64,000 nt of DNA from Paenibacillus kobensis NBRC 15729. Its GTDB lineage: Bacteria > Bacillota > Bacilli > Paenibacillales > Paenibacillaceae. Shown here in pieces: positions 1 to 7,032 of this stretch (the first letter of the stretch is position 1; each line of letters opens with the position of its first letter). The notes below the pieces were generated by a model, which saw only the letters and a program-made list of their open reading frames with translations, was not told where the DNA came from and ran no database searches. Location of the stretch: the NCBI RefSeq assembly GCF_004000825.1, contig NZ_BILZ01000003.1, positions 62,001 through 126,000 of the forward strand, given 5' to 3'. The translations under genes were made by a program, and so were the position numbers.

Positions 1-1
1 G

Positions 2-649
2 GACGGTGTATCCGGACTGCACTTCCATACGCTCTGCCAGCAGAACTCCGACGACTTGGCGACGACGCTGCAAGCGGTCGAAGAGAAGTTCGGCGAATGG
101 CTTCCTCAGATGGAATGGATCAATTTTGGCGGCGGCCACCATATCACCAGAGAAGATTATGACCTCGACACTCTTGATGCTTGTATCAAGCGTATGCAGG
201 AGAAGTACGGCCTTGAGGTTTATCTCGAGCCTGGTGAAGCGGTTGCGCTCAACGCAGGTTACTTGGTCGCATCGGTATTGGATCTTCATAAGAACGGGAT
301 CGACATTGCGATTCTTGACACCTCCGCCACTTGCCATATGCCAGACGTATTGGAAATGCCGTATCGTCCACCGCTGTTCGGAAGCGGCGAATCTGGCGAG
401 AAGCCATTTACATATCGGCTTACCGGCCAAACCTGCCTGACGGGCGATGTAATCGGAGATTATTCATTCGACCAACCGCTGCAGTACGGCGACCGGCTCG
501 TGTTCGGCGATATGGCGATTTATTCGATGGTGAAGACGAACACCTTCAACGGCACTCCGCTGCCCGCTATTGCTGTCAAAGGCAAGGATGGAGACTGCCG
601 CGTCGTGCGCGAATTCGGCTATCAAGATTTTAAGACGCGCTTAGCGTAA
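2..649 (+). CDS. nspC: Carboxynorspermidine decarboxylase, 3' part (5' end outside window)
   Basis: PLP-dependent decarboxylase of the alanine-racemase fold that converts carboxynorspermidine or carboxyspermidine to the polyamine in the cytoplasm. The reading frame is open from base 2, and the residues before the first internal ATG (GLHFHTLCQQN) already match the family, so the gene runs in from the left and only about 215 C-terminal codons are present. Visible family marks are the glycine-rich phosphate-binding stretch INFGGGHHITR, the substrate loop LEPGEAV and the active-site cysteine segment DTSATCHMPD. The C-terminus (VREFGYQDFKTRLA) is complete. A hairpin follows at 668-697. In this family the partner dehydrogenase usually lies upstream, which cannot be checked here. 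Assignment is confident. Confidence 0.93.
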   Translation, partial: DGVSGLHFHTLCQQNSDDLATTLQAVEEKFGEWLPQMEWINFGGGHHITREDYDLDTLDACIKRMQEKYGLEVYLEPGEAVALNAGYLVASVLDLHKNGIDIAILDTSATCHMPDVLEMPYRPPLFGSGESGEKPFTYRLTGQTCLTGDVIGDYSFDQPLQYGDRLVFGDMAIYSMVKTNTFNGTPLPAIAVKGKDGDCRVVREFGYQDFKTRLA

Positions 650-667
650 TATAGATGCCGCATCACC

Positions 668-697
668 AATAAGGCCATCCTTCCGGATGGCCTTATT
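668..697. terminator. Terminator hairpin after nspC
   Basis: Perfect 13-bp stem (AATAAGGCCATCC with its complement) and a 4-nt loop between nspC and the convergent SRPBCC gene. The 3' tail is only moderately T-rich, so it probably serves both directions. Confidence 0.7.
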
Positions 698-712
698 CTA
701 TCTAACACTTCT

Positions 713-1207
713 TTATTTACGGCCTGCGGAGATTCCGGCGTTTCGCCTTCTTTCCATTTCCCTTTCCAGGCCCTCCCTTCCTCTAGCCATTGCCCAGTAA
801 TGGTTCGAGCGGAAGACTGGCTTCAACATTGGAGACAAGTACTTAAGAAGAGGCTTCTCCGCGTTTACATACCAATCGAACCGTGCATTAACATATTCCC
901 CATCCTGCTCAAAGGTCCACGTACCGCGGCCTGCCAAATCTCCTTCCGCTTTCAAAGATATAGAATGGGGTGCATTTTCGGCGGTTTTACACGATTTCCA
1001 GCGCAGTTTGTATGGCAGCTTGCCTTTCGAAAGAATTGCGAAAACCTCTCCGTGCGTCTCCTCATCCTTCCCCGCGTCCTCAATATTTAAGTACACTTCA
1101 GCCCACCATCTTTGATAACCCTTAAAGTCAGCGCAAATCTCGTAAACATCCCTAATGTCTCCCTTAACACGCCAATCTGTCGGCATATAATACTCATTCG
1201 CAGCCAT
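713..1207 (-). CDS. SRPBCC-fold protein
   Basis: Predicted cytoplasmic protein of about 164 residues with the SRPBCC (polyketide cyclase/START-like) fold, which binds hydrophobic ligands. It begins MAANEYYMPTDWRV and shows the pattern typical of the family: an N-terminal strand, then a helix with DVYEICADFKGYQRWW, then alternating strands (GRGTWTFEQ, NARFDWYVN), and a long C-terminal helix with REGLEREMERRR. The start at 1207 is preferred over an in-frame ATG 12 codons upstream because GGGAGGAAC lies directly before it. Its ligand cannot be read from sequence. A second, unrelated SRPBCC protein lies at 8747-9181. Confidence 0.75.
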   Translation of the reverse strand: MAANEYYMPTDWRVKGDIRDVYEICADFKGYQRWWAEVYLNIEDAGKDEETHGEVFAILSKGKLPYKLRWKSCKTAENAPHSISLKAEGDLAGRGTWTFEQDGEYVNARFDWYVNAEKPLLKYLSPMLKPVFRSNHYWAMARGREGLEREMERRRNAGISAGRK

Positions 1208-1312
1208 AGTTCCTCCCGTGTCCACCTCAAGTGGTAAATGCAATAAATATCCATTCTATGCAGTACCACAGACATCCTTCTAGCAGGTGCCACATCAAGC
1301 TAATGAAAAATA

Positions 1313-1341
1313 AGCCTCTATTCCACCTAGGAATAGAGGCT
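1313..1341 (-). terminator. Terminator of the 1347-1814 gene
   Basis: 12-bp stem (AGCCTCTATTCC and complement) with a 5-nt loop. On the minus strand it is followed by TTATTTTT, a good intrinsic terminator just after the stop codon. Confidence 0.85.
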
Positions 1342-1346
1342 CTCCA

Positions 1347-1814
1347 TTAATACTGCCCTTTAATAACAAAGAATGTACCCCGAATCGTTCCCGCTAGCTT
1401 CGACTTCTGCCTAGCGAACTTAAACTTCTTCTCTTCCAACTCCTTCGGTACTTCCATCCCCTCCGAAAGCTTAAACCCAACGGCCCGCTTCTTCGGGTCA
1501 TCGATCGTATACAACACGTTGACACCAAGACCGTCCTCGTAGAAAACGAAGGTCCAGTCGATATTCTCCACTTGAAGACGCGCGGTTTCCAAAGGCTTGG
1601 CTGCAAACTCAATCCCGCGCTCTTCTTTCAAGATCCGGGTCACATATTCAAGGTTGTCCTGGCTTTCGCTAGCCGGTACAACCGCAAATTCATGTTTGTA
1701 TTTGTTCATAAAGTAACGGGCTTCATTCGCACGTAATCCAGCAAGCGCTTCCGCTACCGGTGATGATTCTAAGCCGACTGTGGACACATTTTTAAAATCA
1801 ACGATATACGACAT
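1347..1814 (-). CDS. Hypothetical protein, about 155 aa
   Basis: Not recognised. It encodes a soluble, lysine/glutamate-rich protein starting MSYIVDFKNVSTVGLESSP, with an alternating strand/helix pattern, a central FVFYEDGLGVNVLYTIDD stretch and a very basic C-terminal third (KFKFARQKSKL). There is no signal peptide or membrane segment. Two adjacent ATG codons compete for the start; the second has better spacing from GAGGG. The gene is divergent from the DUF4349 lipoprotein gene and ends in its own terminator. Its compact size and clean signals argue that it is real, but nothing in it points to a function. Confidence 0.7.
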   Translation of the reverse strand: MSYIVDFKNVSTVGLESSPVAEALAGLRANEARYFMNKYKHEFAVVPASESQDNLEYVTRILKEERGIEFAAKPLETARLQVENIDWTFVFYEDGLGVNVLYTIDDPKKRAVGFKLSEGMEVPKELEEKKFKFARQKSKLAGTIRGTFFVIKGQY

Positions 1815-1968
1815 CATGATCCCTCATCTTCTATTAGGGTTTGGTTGGTTCACATGGACTGATCATATCATACTGGCCACTATCTATTGCAACATATTGA
1901 TAACCGATACGTCTATATGGTCATCATCAAGAATATTCCATGAAGACCAATGCCAGAGGGGGATCTAC

Positions 1969-2991
1969 ATGAGATTAGAGAGAAAAAGAATCGTTCCGCT
2001 TATCGGGTTATGGCTGGCGGTCTTCCTGCTTACTGCAAGCCTTGCCGCCTGCGGCAGCGGAAGTGACGACAAGTCCTCGAGCGAGGATGCAAAAGCGGCA
2101 GAGGCCTCGCCGCCCGCTATGGCACGGTCAAACTCGGAGCTCAAGAACGAGACTACGACCGCAGATGCTGCAACTGGTACGGCGAGCCAGACAGACAGCG
2201 GAATAGCGGATACTTCCGCAATGGCGAATGTCCATCGGCAAGTAATCTATACCGCAAATCTTCAAATGCAAGTCAGAGACTTTGCCAGTGCACGCAACAC
2301 CATTGACCAGTTAATCATCAGCAGCGGCGGGTACCTGCTCTCCTTCGCGGAAGATGAATCATCGAACCGGCTGAGCGGATCGTTCAAGATCAAGGTGCCC
2401 GCCAAGGGCTTTGATTCCTTCATCGATTCGATCGACAAGCTGCCCGATAAGAAGCTGAGCAAAAATATTAGCGGCGAAGATGTGACCGAAGAATATGCGG
2501 ACCTCTCCGCACGTCTAAAGGCCAAAGAAGCGGCAGAAACGCGGTTGTTCTCTTTCATGGAGAGCGCCAAGACTTCCAAAGATCTTGTCTCCTTCTCCAA
2601 CGAGCTTGCCCAAGTCCAGGAAGCCATTGAGCAGATTAAGGGAAGAATGCGCTACATCGACCAGAATGTCGACTACTCTACGGTCGACATCGACATGTAC
2701 CAGACGCTCAGCAGAGACGGCCGCGAGGTGGACTTGGACGAGAATCCTGGTCTGATGACGAAAGCCGGAGACGCTCTGCGCCATAGCGCGGATATGATCG
2801 TCGCACTTGGTAGAGCGCTCGTTATTGCTGCGGCCTTCTTGCTGCCGCTGCTGCCATTCGCCGCGATTGTCATCATAATAATTGTCATTGTGAAACGGCG
2901 CCGCCGCCAACGTGCTCAAGCCGAGTCCGAGACACGCAGCATTTCGCACCAGAATGACAACACGCCGACAAGTGATGACCACTTAACGTGA
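1969..2991 (+). CDS. DUF4349 lipoprotein
   Basis: Membrane-anchored extracytoplasmic protein of about 340 aa. Residues 1-30 form a lipoprotein signal peptide ending in a lipobox (LAAC followed by GSGS). A low-complexity Ser/Ala/Thr linker follows, then the DUF4349 domain (about residues 85-270) with IYTANLQMQVRDF, GGYLLSF, EDVTEEYADLSARL and a coiled-coil stretch (ELAQVQEAIEQIKGRM). A C-terminal transmembrane helix with an IVIIIIVIV run is followed by a basic tail, so the domain lies outside between two membrane anchors. The reading frame extends far upstream without an SD; AGAGGGGGA places the start at 1969. The family function is unknown; a role in envelope integrity is only a guess. Confidence 0.88.
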   Translation: MRLERKRIVPLIGLWLAVFLLTASLAACGSGSDDKSSSEDAKAAEASPPAMARSNSELKNETTTADAATGTASQTDSGIADTSAMANVHRQVIYTANLQMQVRDFASARNTIDQLIISSGGYLLSFAEDESSNRLSGSFKIKVPAKGFDSFIDSIDKLPDKKLSKNISGEDVTEEYADLSARLKAKEAAETRLFSFMESAKTSKDLVSFSNELAQVQEAIEQIKGRMRYIDQNVDYSTVDIDMYQTLSRDGREVDLDENPGLMTKAGDALRHSADMIVALGRALVIAAAFLLPLLPFAAIVIIIIVIVKRRRRQRAQAESETRSISHQNDNTPTSDDHLT

Positions 2992-2998
2992 TGTGCCA

Positions 2999-3030
2999 CC
3001 CGCTATCTTAAGGATAGCGGGCTTTTTTTA
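2999..3030 (+). terminator. Terminator of the DUF4349 gene
   Basis: 9-bp stem CCCGCTATC, loop TTAAG, complementary arm, then CTTTTTTTA. A canonical Rho-independent terminator. Confidence 0.92.
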
Positions 3031-3063
3031 TTCCGTCCGCTCGCTCTGCCTGTTGCTTGACTC

Positions 3064-3408
3064 TTAGACTTGCACGGCAACCAACACGGCTGCAATTACC
3101 GTAATCACAAACGCAGGCACTGCTTGCCCAACGGGATGTTTGACCCTGAAATGCGAGAGGCATGCCACCAACATGGTGACCCCAATCCAAATGCCTGCCC
3201 ATGCCGCTACTCCCCGGTCCCAATAACCGATGACGAGCCCGGCAGCACCGATTAATTGAACGATCCCCGTAACCACTCGGAACCATTGCGGTAGTCGAAG
3301 CGATTCGAACATTTCAACAAAATTTTTCGATCCTGTCAGCTTGGTTGCTCCGCCAAAGGACATCGAGACGAGCAGAAAGCTTTGTAAAATAACGAAAAGG
3401 ATATACAT
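3064..3408 (-). CDS. DoxX-family membrane protein
   Basis: Small integral membrane protein of about 114 residues with four predicted transmembrane helices, starting MYILFVILQSFLLVSM. Matches to the DoxX/DoxX-like family are FGGATKLTGSKNFVEMF after helix 1 and FRVVTGIVQLIGAAGLVIG in helix 2. DoxX-like proteins are often induced by oxidative, thiol or quinone stress, but the molecular activity is unclear. The start at 3408 follows AGGAGGAAG; the frame upstream runs into the promoter. Regulation is unusually legible: the promoter at 3483-3512 has a palindrome filling its spacer and a second imperfect copy over the start of transcription (see 3459-3512). Confidence 0.85.
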   Translation of the reverse strand: MYILFVILQSFLLVSMSFGGATKLTGSKNFVEMFESLRLPQWFRVVTGIVQLIGAAGLVIGYWDRGVAAWAGIWIGVTMLVACLSHFRVKHPVGQAVPAFVITVIAAVLVAVQV

Positions 3409-3458
3409 ACGTTTCTTCCTCCTACTTAGGATTTGGTTGCGACTTATTCGATCCAATT

Positions 3459-3512
3459 GGACACCATTTGGTGGCTGTTTTTATTATAGGACACCATTTG
3501 GTGTCCTGTCAA
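3459..3512 (-). promoter_or_regulatory. Promoter of doxX-like gene with two operators
   Basis: Read on the minus strand: TTGACA (3512-3507), an 18-bp spacer (3506-3489) that is entirely the inverted repeat GGACACCAAATGGTGTCC, then TATAAT (3488-3483). A second, imperfect copy (GCCACCAAATGGTGTCC, 3475-3459) lies exactly 30 bp further, over the expected transcription start. Both core boxes are consensus, so the promoter should be strong unless a repressor dimer binds. The repressor gene is not adjacent and cannot be named from this window. Confidence 0.85.
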
Positions 3513-3557
3513 CACAGAAAAGTCCGACTCCGAATAGCGATTCGGCTTCATTTCCGC

Positions 3558-3588
3558 TTGAACCTTACGTAGTGTTAAGATTTATAAT
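3558..3588 (+). promoter_or_regulatory. MerR-type promoter with 19-bp spacer
   Basis: TTGAAC (3558-3563) and TATAAT (3583-3588) are 19 bp apart, longer than the usual 17. The spacer contains a partial dyad, CTTAC and GTTAAG, centred near the middle. Overlong spacers with a CTTAC-type dyad are the hallmark of promoters activated by MerR-family regulators. It faces the reductase gene at 3670 with an 80-nt leader. Confidence 0.65.
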
Positions 3589-3669
3589 GAACGTACCAGC
3601 AGGATGAAACGCGGGTTAACAGCCATAAAAGTCGAACATAATAAATTCGAATTCGGAGGAGAAACGAAC

Positions 3670-4245
3670 ATGAGAAAACTCGTTTTATTTCTGCACGCAT
3701 CGCTTGACGGTTTTGTAGAAGGGCCGAACGGAGCAATGGACATTGGCTGGATTTCCTACAATGCTGATTTGGAGAAACACGCGAAAGAAATTTTGAGTAC
3801 TGCCGACACTGTCATTTGGGGACGCGGGACTTATCAGATGATGTACAGTTACTGGCCATCTGTGCCTTCGAACCCATCAGCTTCGCAGCATGAACGGAAT
3901 CATGCGGAGTGGATCGAAAAGACCGCCAAAATCGTTTTTTCCACGACACTGGAGAAGGTCGAATGGAACAATTCCAGACTGGTGAAAGAAAATGTCGAGG
4001 AAGAGATCAAGAACCTCAAACAGCAGCCAGGCAAGGATATAGTCATCCTCGGCAGTCCCAGGTTCGCGCACTACCTTATGCAGCTTAATTTAATAGATGA
4101 GTATAAAATAACGGTTTCTCCCGTCCTGATCGGCAGCGGGTTGCCGTTATTCCAAGGTCTCAAGGAGAAGATCAATCTTGAACTTATCGAGAATAAGACA
4201 TTTGATTCTGGAGCCATAGGCCTCGCTTACCAGACGCTCAGATGA
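3670..4245 (+). CDS. RibD C-terminal/DHFR-like reductase
   Basis: Cytoplasmic protein of about 191 aa in the dihydrofolate-reductase-like family (RibD C-terminal domain), related to uncharacterised Bacillus proteins such as YyaP and YwjB. Family marks are LVLFLHASLDGFVEGPNGA at the N-terminus, TVIWGRGTYQMM (nucleotide-binding loop), VILGSPRFAHYLMQ and VSPVLIGSGLPLF. These proteins bind NADPH, but the substrate is not established, so true folate reduction should not be assumed. The start at 3670 follows GGAGGAG; an upstream in-frame ATG lacks an SD. Control appears to be by the MerR-type promoter at 3558-3588. A second family member lies at 18222-18740. Confidence 0.88.
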   Translation: MRKLVLFLHASLDGFVEGPNGAMDIGWISYNADLEKHAKEILSTADTVIWGRGTYQMMYSYWPSVPSNPSASQHERNHAEWIEKTAKIVFSTTLEKVEWNNSRLVKENVEEEIKNLKQQPGKDIVILGSPRFAHYLMQLNLIDEYKITVSPVLIGSGLPLFQGLKEKINLELIENKTFDSGAIGLAYQTLR

Positions 4246-4301
4246 TTTTGTCTTCTAAGCAGATTACGCTGACTAACGGAGAAAGATAGCCCCATAACAA
4301 G

Positions 4302-4345
4302 AGGCAGTCTAAGACTTTATATTCCAAGTCTTAAGACTGCCTTTC
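4302..4345. terminator. Bidirectional terminator
   Basis: Long stem (AGGCAGTCT-AAGACTT with its complement, one bulge) and an 8-nt loop between the convergent reductase and LysR genes. TTTCG follows on the plus side. Confidence 0.8.
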
Positions 4346-4350
4346 GTTAC

Positions 4351-5235
4351 CTATCGCTCCATGGATATGTTCTTGAAATACTCTACCACTACCTCACGGA
4401 ATTCCTGAGCCGCCCGCGAAATGTAACGACTGCGGTGCCATGACAACGCGATCTTCCGTATCAATTCATGATCCTCCACTTGGAGGTACCGGATCGGTTC
4501 CCGTAAGTTCCTTGCCGTGCTGGGCATGAAGGCAATGCCGATTTCGGCTTCTACAAGTGAGCTTAACCTTGCCGGTTCATCGCCCTCATACACGAACCTC
4601 GGTACGAATCCGGCCGACTGGCACAAAGAATCCACGAAGTCACGTGCGCCAAAACCTTTCTTGACTCCGACGAACCATTCGTCCTTAAGCTCAGCCAGAG
4701 ACACGCTGCTTCGGTCGGCTAGCCGGTGCCCCTTGGGCACAGCCACAAGGATGGGATCGATGAATACAACCTGGGACTCAATGTCGCTGTCTTCTATCGG
4801 CGGTGACGATAAGCAGAAGTCGACCTCTCCCCGGTGAAGAAGCGCCGCCATTTTCTGAGTCCTGACCATTTGGACATGAAATTGGACATTAGGCCGTTTT
4901 GCCCGAAATTCTCGAAGGAGCTGCGGCAGCGTGCTTGCGGTTGTCACCGCCAGCTCGATACAGCCGTTCTCCGGACTGGACAAATCGTTCATCTCCTGCT
5001 TCCCCTGCTCTAACTCAAATAATGCACGTTCCGCACGGAGCAGAAATCTTCTTCCGAACTCATTAAGCCGGAGTCTTCTCCCCGTTCGATCGAATAGAGG
5101 AACCCCGAGATCCTCCTCCAGACGTTGAATCGTCTTGCTAAGCGACGATTGCGTCACATGAAGGCTTTGCGCGGCCTCCGTCATATGCTCCGTACGGGCC
5201 ACTGTAAGAAAATATTGCAATTGAAGAAGTTCCAT
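4351..5235 (-). CDS. LysR-family transcriptional regulator
   Basis: LysR-type regulator of about 294 aa. The N-terminal winged helix-turn-helix (residues 1-60) reads LQYFLTVARTEHMTEAAQSL, then TQSSLSKTIQRLEEDLG, then LFDRTGRRLRL. The remainder is the two-lobed periplasmic-binding-type effector domain (IELAVTTASTLPQLLREFR, VDFCLSSPP, GIAFMPSTA). Start chosen at 5235 (MELLQLQYF) behind GGAGGGG; the frame upstream has no family match. It is divergent from a DHA2 efflux gene across about 120 bp, the classic arrangement in which a LysR protein controls its neighbour and itself. The inducer is unknown. Confidence 0.92.
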   Translation of the reverse strand: MELLQLQYFLTVARTEHMTEAAQSLHVTQSSLSKTIQRLEEDLGVPLFDRTGRRLRLNEFGRRFLLRAERALFELEQGKQEMNDLSSPENGCIELAVTTASTLPQLLREFRAKRPNVQFHVQMVRTQKMAALLHRGEVDFCLSSPPIEDSDIESQVVFIDPILVAVPKGHRLADRSSVSLAELKDEWFVGVKKGFGARDFVDSLCQSAGFVPRFVYEGDEPARLSSLVEAEIGIAFMPSTARNLREPIRYLQVEDHELIRKIALSWHRSRYISRAAQEFREVVVEYFKNISMER

Positions 5236-5263
5236 TCCGCCCCTCCGCTCATTCCTTCTAATC

Positions 5264-5323
5264 AATGGAATCATAACACAAAATGCGTTGGAGTAAATGT
5301 CTGCCTTCAAGTACGATTCCATT
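5264..5323. promoter_or_regulatory. Inverted repeat in LysR/MFS divergent promoter
   Basis: AATGGAATC (5264-5272) and its exact complement GATTCCATT (5315-5323) flank 42 bp of AT-rich sequence between the divergent genes. A candidate binding region for the adjacent LysR regulator. This is inference from position and symmetry only. Confidence 0.4.
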
Positions 5324-5355
5324 AAGAGATGTTTCTATCTAATGGGGGGCTTAAT

Positions 5356-6735
5356 ATGAATGCACGCGGCTCGTGGCTAATGATTTCCGTTGGATTGGGG
5401 ATGCTGCTCAATCCTTTGAATTCTTCAATGATTGCTGTAGCGATTCCCCGGCTAAGTCATGCCTTTCAACTAAACTTTACCGTTATTTCGTGGATTATTT
5501 TCTCCTTCTACATCGCAAGTGCGATTACGAACCCTGTCGCAGGTAAGGCAAGCGATTTATTCGGCCGCAAAAAAATCTTCCTTGCCGGGCTTATCATCGC
5601 CCTTGCCGCATCCTTACTCGCACCTTTCTCACCCAACTTCGGTTGGCTCATTGTGTTCCGCATTATCCAATCGATCGGAACCAGCATGACGATTTCCGTC
5701 GGAATGGCCATTATTCGCATACATGTGAAGGAGAAGCAGGCGACTGCGCTGTCCGTTCTGACCATCTTCCAATCTGGGGCGGCGGCCATTGGGCCGTTTA
5801 TCGGCGGGGCATTGATTCACTGGTGGGATTGGCCCGCCATCTTCTTCGTCAACATTCCGTTCGTCGTCTTGAGCTTCCTGCTGTGTTGGAGGATGATTCC
5901 CTCGGACGAGGCGTCTTTAACCGCACGCGGCATGTCCTTTCGTGAATGGCTGGTTGTAATGGATGCGACAGGAATGGTGTTCTTCACGGCGGGGCTGGTC
6001 CCCTTGTTGATTGGCTTATTATCAACGAAATCATCCGGTCAGATAACGGCTGCGAATGTCATAGCGGGGCTGGCAGGGCTGGCTCTGCTGGGGGCTTTCA
6101 TACGGCATGAATTAAAAGCGGCGTCGCCCTTTATTCCTATACGCACGCTTGCCAAGTATCCTGCGATCACTTGGGTGAATATCGAATTTATGGTCGTCAA
6201 CTTGCTGTTCTACGCACTCTTCTTCGGGATTCCGTCCTACTTGCAAACGGTCCGCCATATCAGCGAGTTCCACACGGGAATGCTCATGTTGAGCCTAGGT
6301 CTATGCTCGCTCCTCGCATCCCCGCTGGCCGGACGATGGATAGATAAAGCCGGTCCACGGCCAGCACTGCTTGTGTCCGCCATTCTCATGGCCTTGGGGT
6401 CCGCGTGGATTGTGACATGGAATCATACGTCACCCATGATCAGCGTAGGTTTGGCGTTGGCTGCGTTCGGCATCTGCAACGGGCTTAACAGCGTCGGAAT
6501 GCAAGCCGCCTTATTTAAAAGTTCTCCGAAGGACATCATCGGTGTCGCTTCCGGCATGTTCAGCACATCAAGAAATCTAGGGGCCATTCTGTCGTCGTTA
6601 TTGATAGGCGTCGTAATGGGGAATCAGTTCAGCTTCGAGGGGTTTCGAGTGCTTGGAATCATCCTCACGGCTATCGCATTGTCCTTGACGTTCACAAGCC
6701 GGAGACGCAGGGAATCCAGCCCATCTTCGCAATGA
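5356..6735 (+). CDS. MFS multidrug efflux transporter (DHA2-like)
   Basis: Integral membrane drug:proton antiporter-type protein of about 459 aa with 12-14 predicted helices. Family marks are LNPLNSSMIAVAIPRL in helix 1, the motif-A-like loop GKASDLFGRKKIFLAG, RIIQSIGTSMTISVGMAII and motif C-like GPFIGGALIHWWDWPAIFFV. The basic C-terminal tail ends after the last helix (TFTSRRRRESS). The start at 5356 follows a GGGGGG run; the frame opens nine codons earlier without an SD. It is divergent from, and presumably controlled by, the LysR gene at 4351-5235. The substrate is unknown. A small hairpin follows at 6763-6787. Confidence 0.9.
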   Translation: MNARGSWLMISVGLGMLLNPLNSSMIAVAIPRLSHAFQLNFTVISWIIFSFYIASAITNPVAGKASDLFGRKKIFLAGLIIALAASLLAPFSPNFGWLIVFRIIQSIGTSMTISVGMAIIRIHVKEKQATALSVLTIFQSGAAAIGPFIGGALIHWWDWPAIFFVNIPFVVLSFLLCWRMIPSDEASLTARGMSFREWLVVMDATGMVFFTAGLVPLLIGLLSTKSSGQITAANVIAGLAGLALLGAFIRHELKAASPFIPIRTLAKYPAITWVNIEFMVVNLLFYALFFGIPSYLQTVRHISEFHTGMLMLSLGLCSLLASPLAGRWIDKAGPRPALLVSAILMALGSAWIVTWNHTSPMISVGLALAAFGICNGLNSVGMQAALFKSSPKDIIGVASGMFSTSRNLGAILSSLLIGVVMGNQFSFEGFRVLGIILTAIALSLTFTSRRRRESSPSSQ

Positions 6736-7032
6736 GGAACGGCGCTATCCGTGATGGACTTGTTCTGGAGATTAAAATCCTCCAGAAACCGATGCAGTTT
6801 GGCATTTGCCCGGAAAATCTTCATGAACGCGATACTCTCTATGTTTAAATTTACAAATCCTTCGGGACCCCATGACTCTTCCATAATAAAGTTCTGTTCT
6901 AATAGACTCGTAACAACCATTCAACAGGCAAGGAGGGACATTGAAGTTCGCAGGAGTATCGCGATGAACGGTATTGTTGACTGCATGGGCTCTCGGAATG
7001 AAGGAAACCATTGAGGAGATGGAGGAGAGAAA
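6736..7032. other. 297-bp intergenic stretch
   Basis: No convincing gene. It holds a hairpin at 6763-6787 (TTCTGGAG, 9-nt loop, CTCCAGAA) that may end the efflux gene, and the ribosome site GGAGGAG of the next gene. Open frames on both strands lack ribosome sites and family similarity. Confidence 0.5.

Noticed and set aside
2515-2982. 155-codon minus-strand frame in the DUF4349 gene
   Set aside because: Antisense to a clear lipoprotein gene with signal peptide and terminator; no ribosome site.
6624-7014. Small frames on both strands around the 3' end of the MFS gene
   Set aside because: No ribosome site, one overlaps the transporter C-terminus, no family resemblance.
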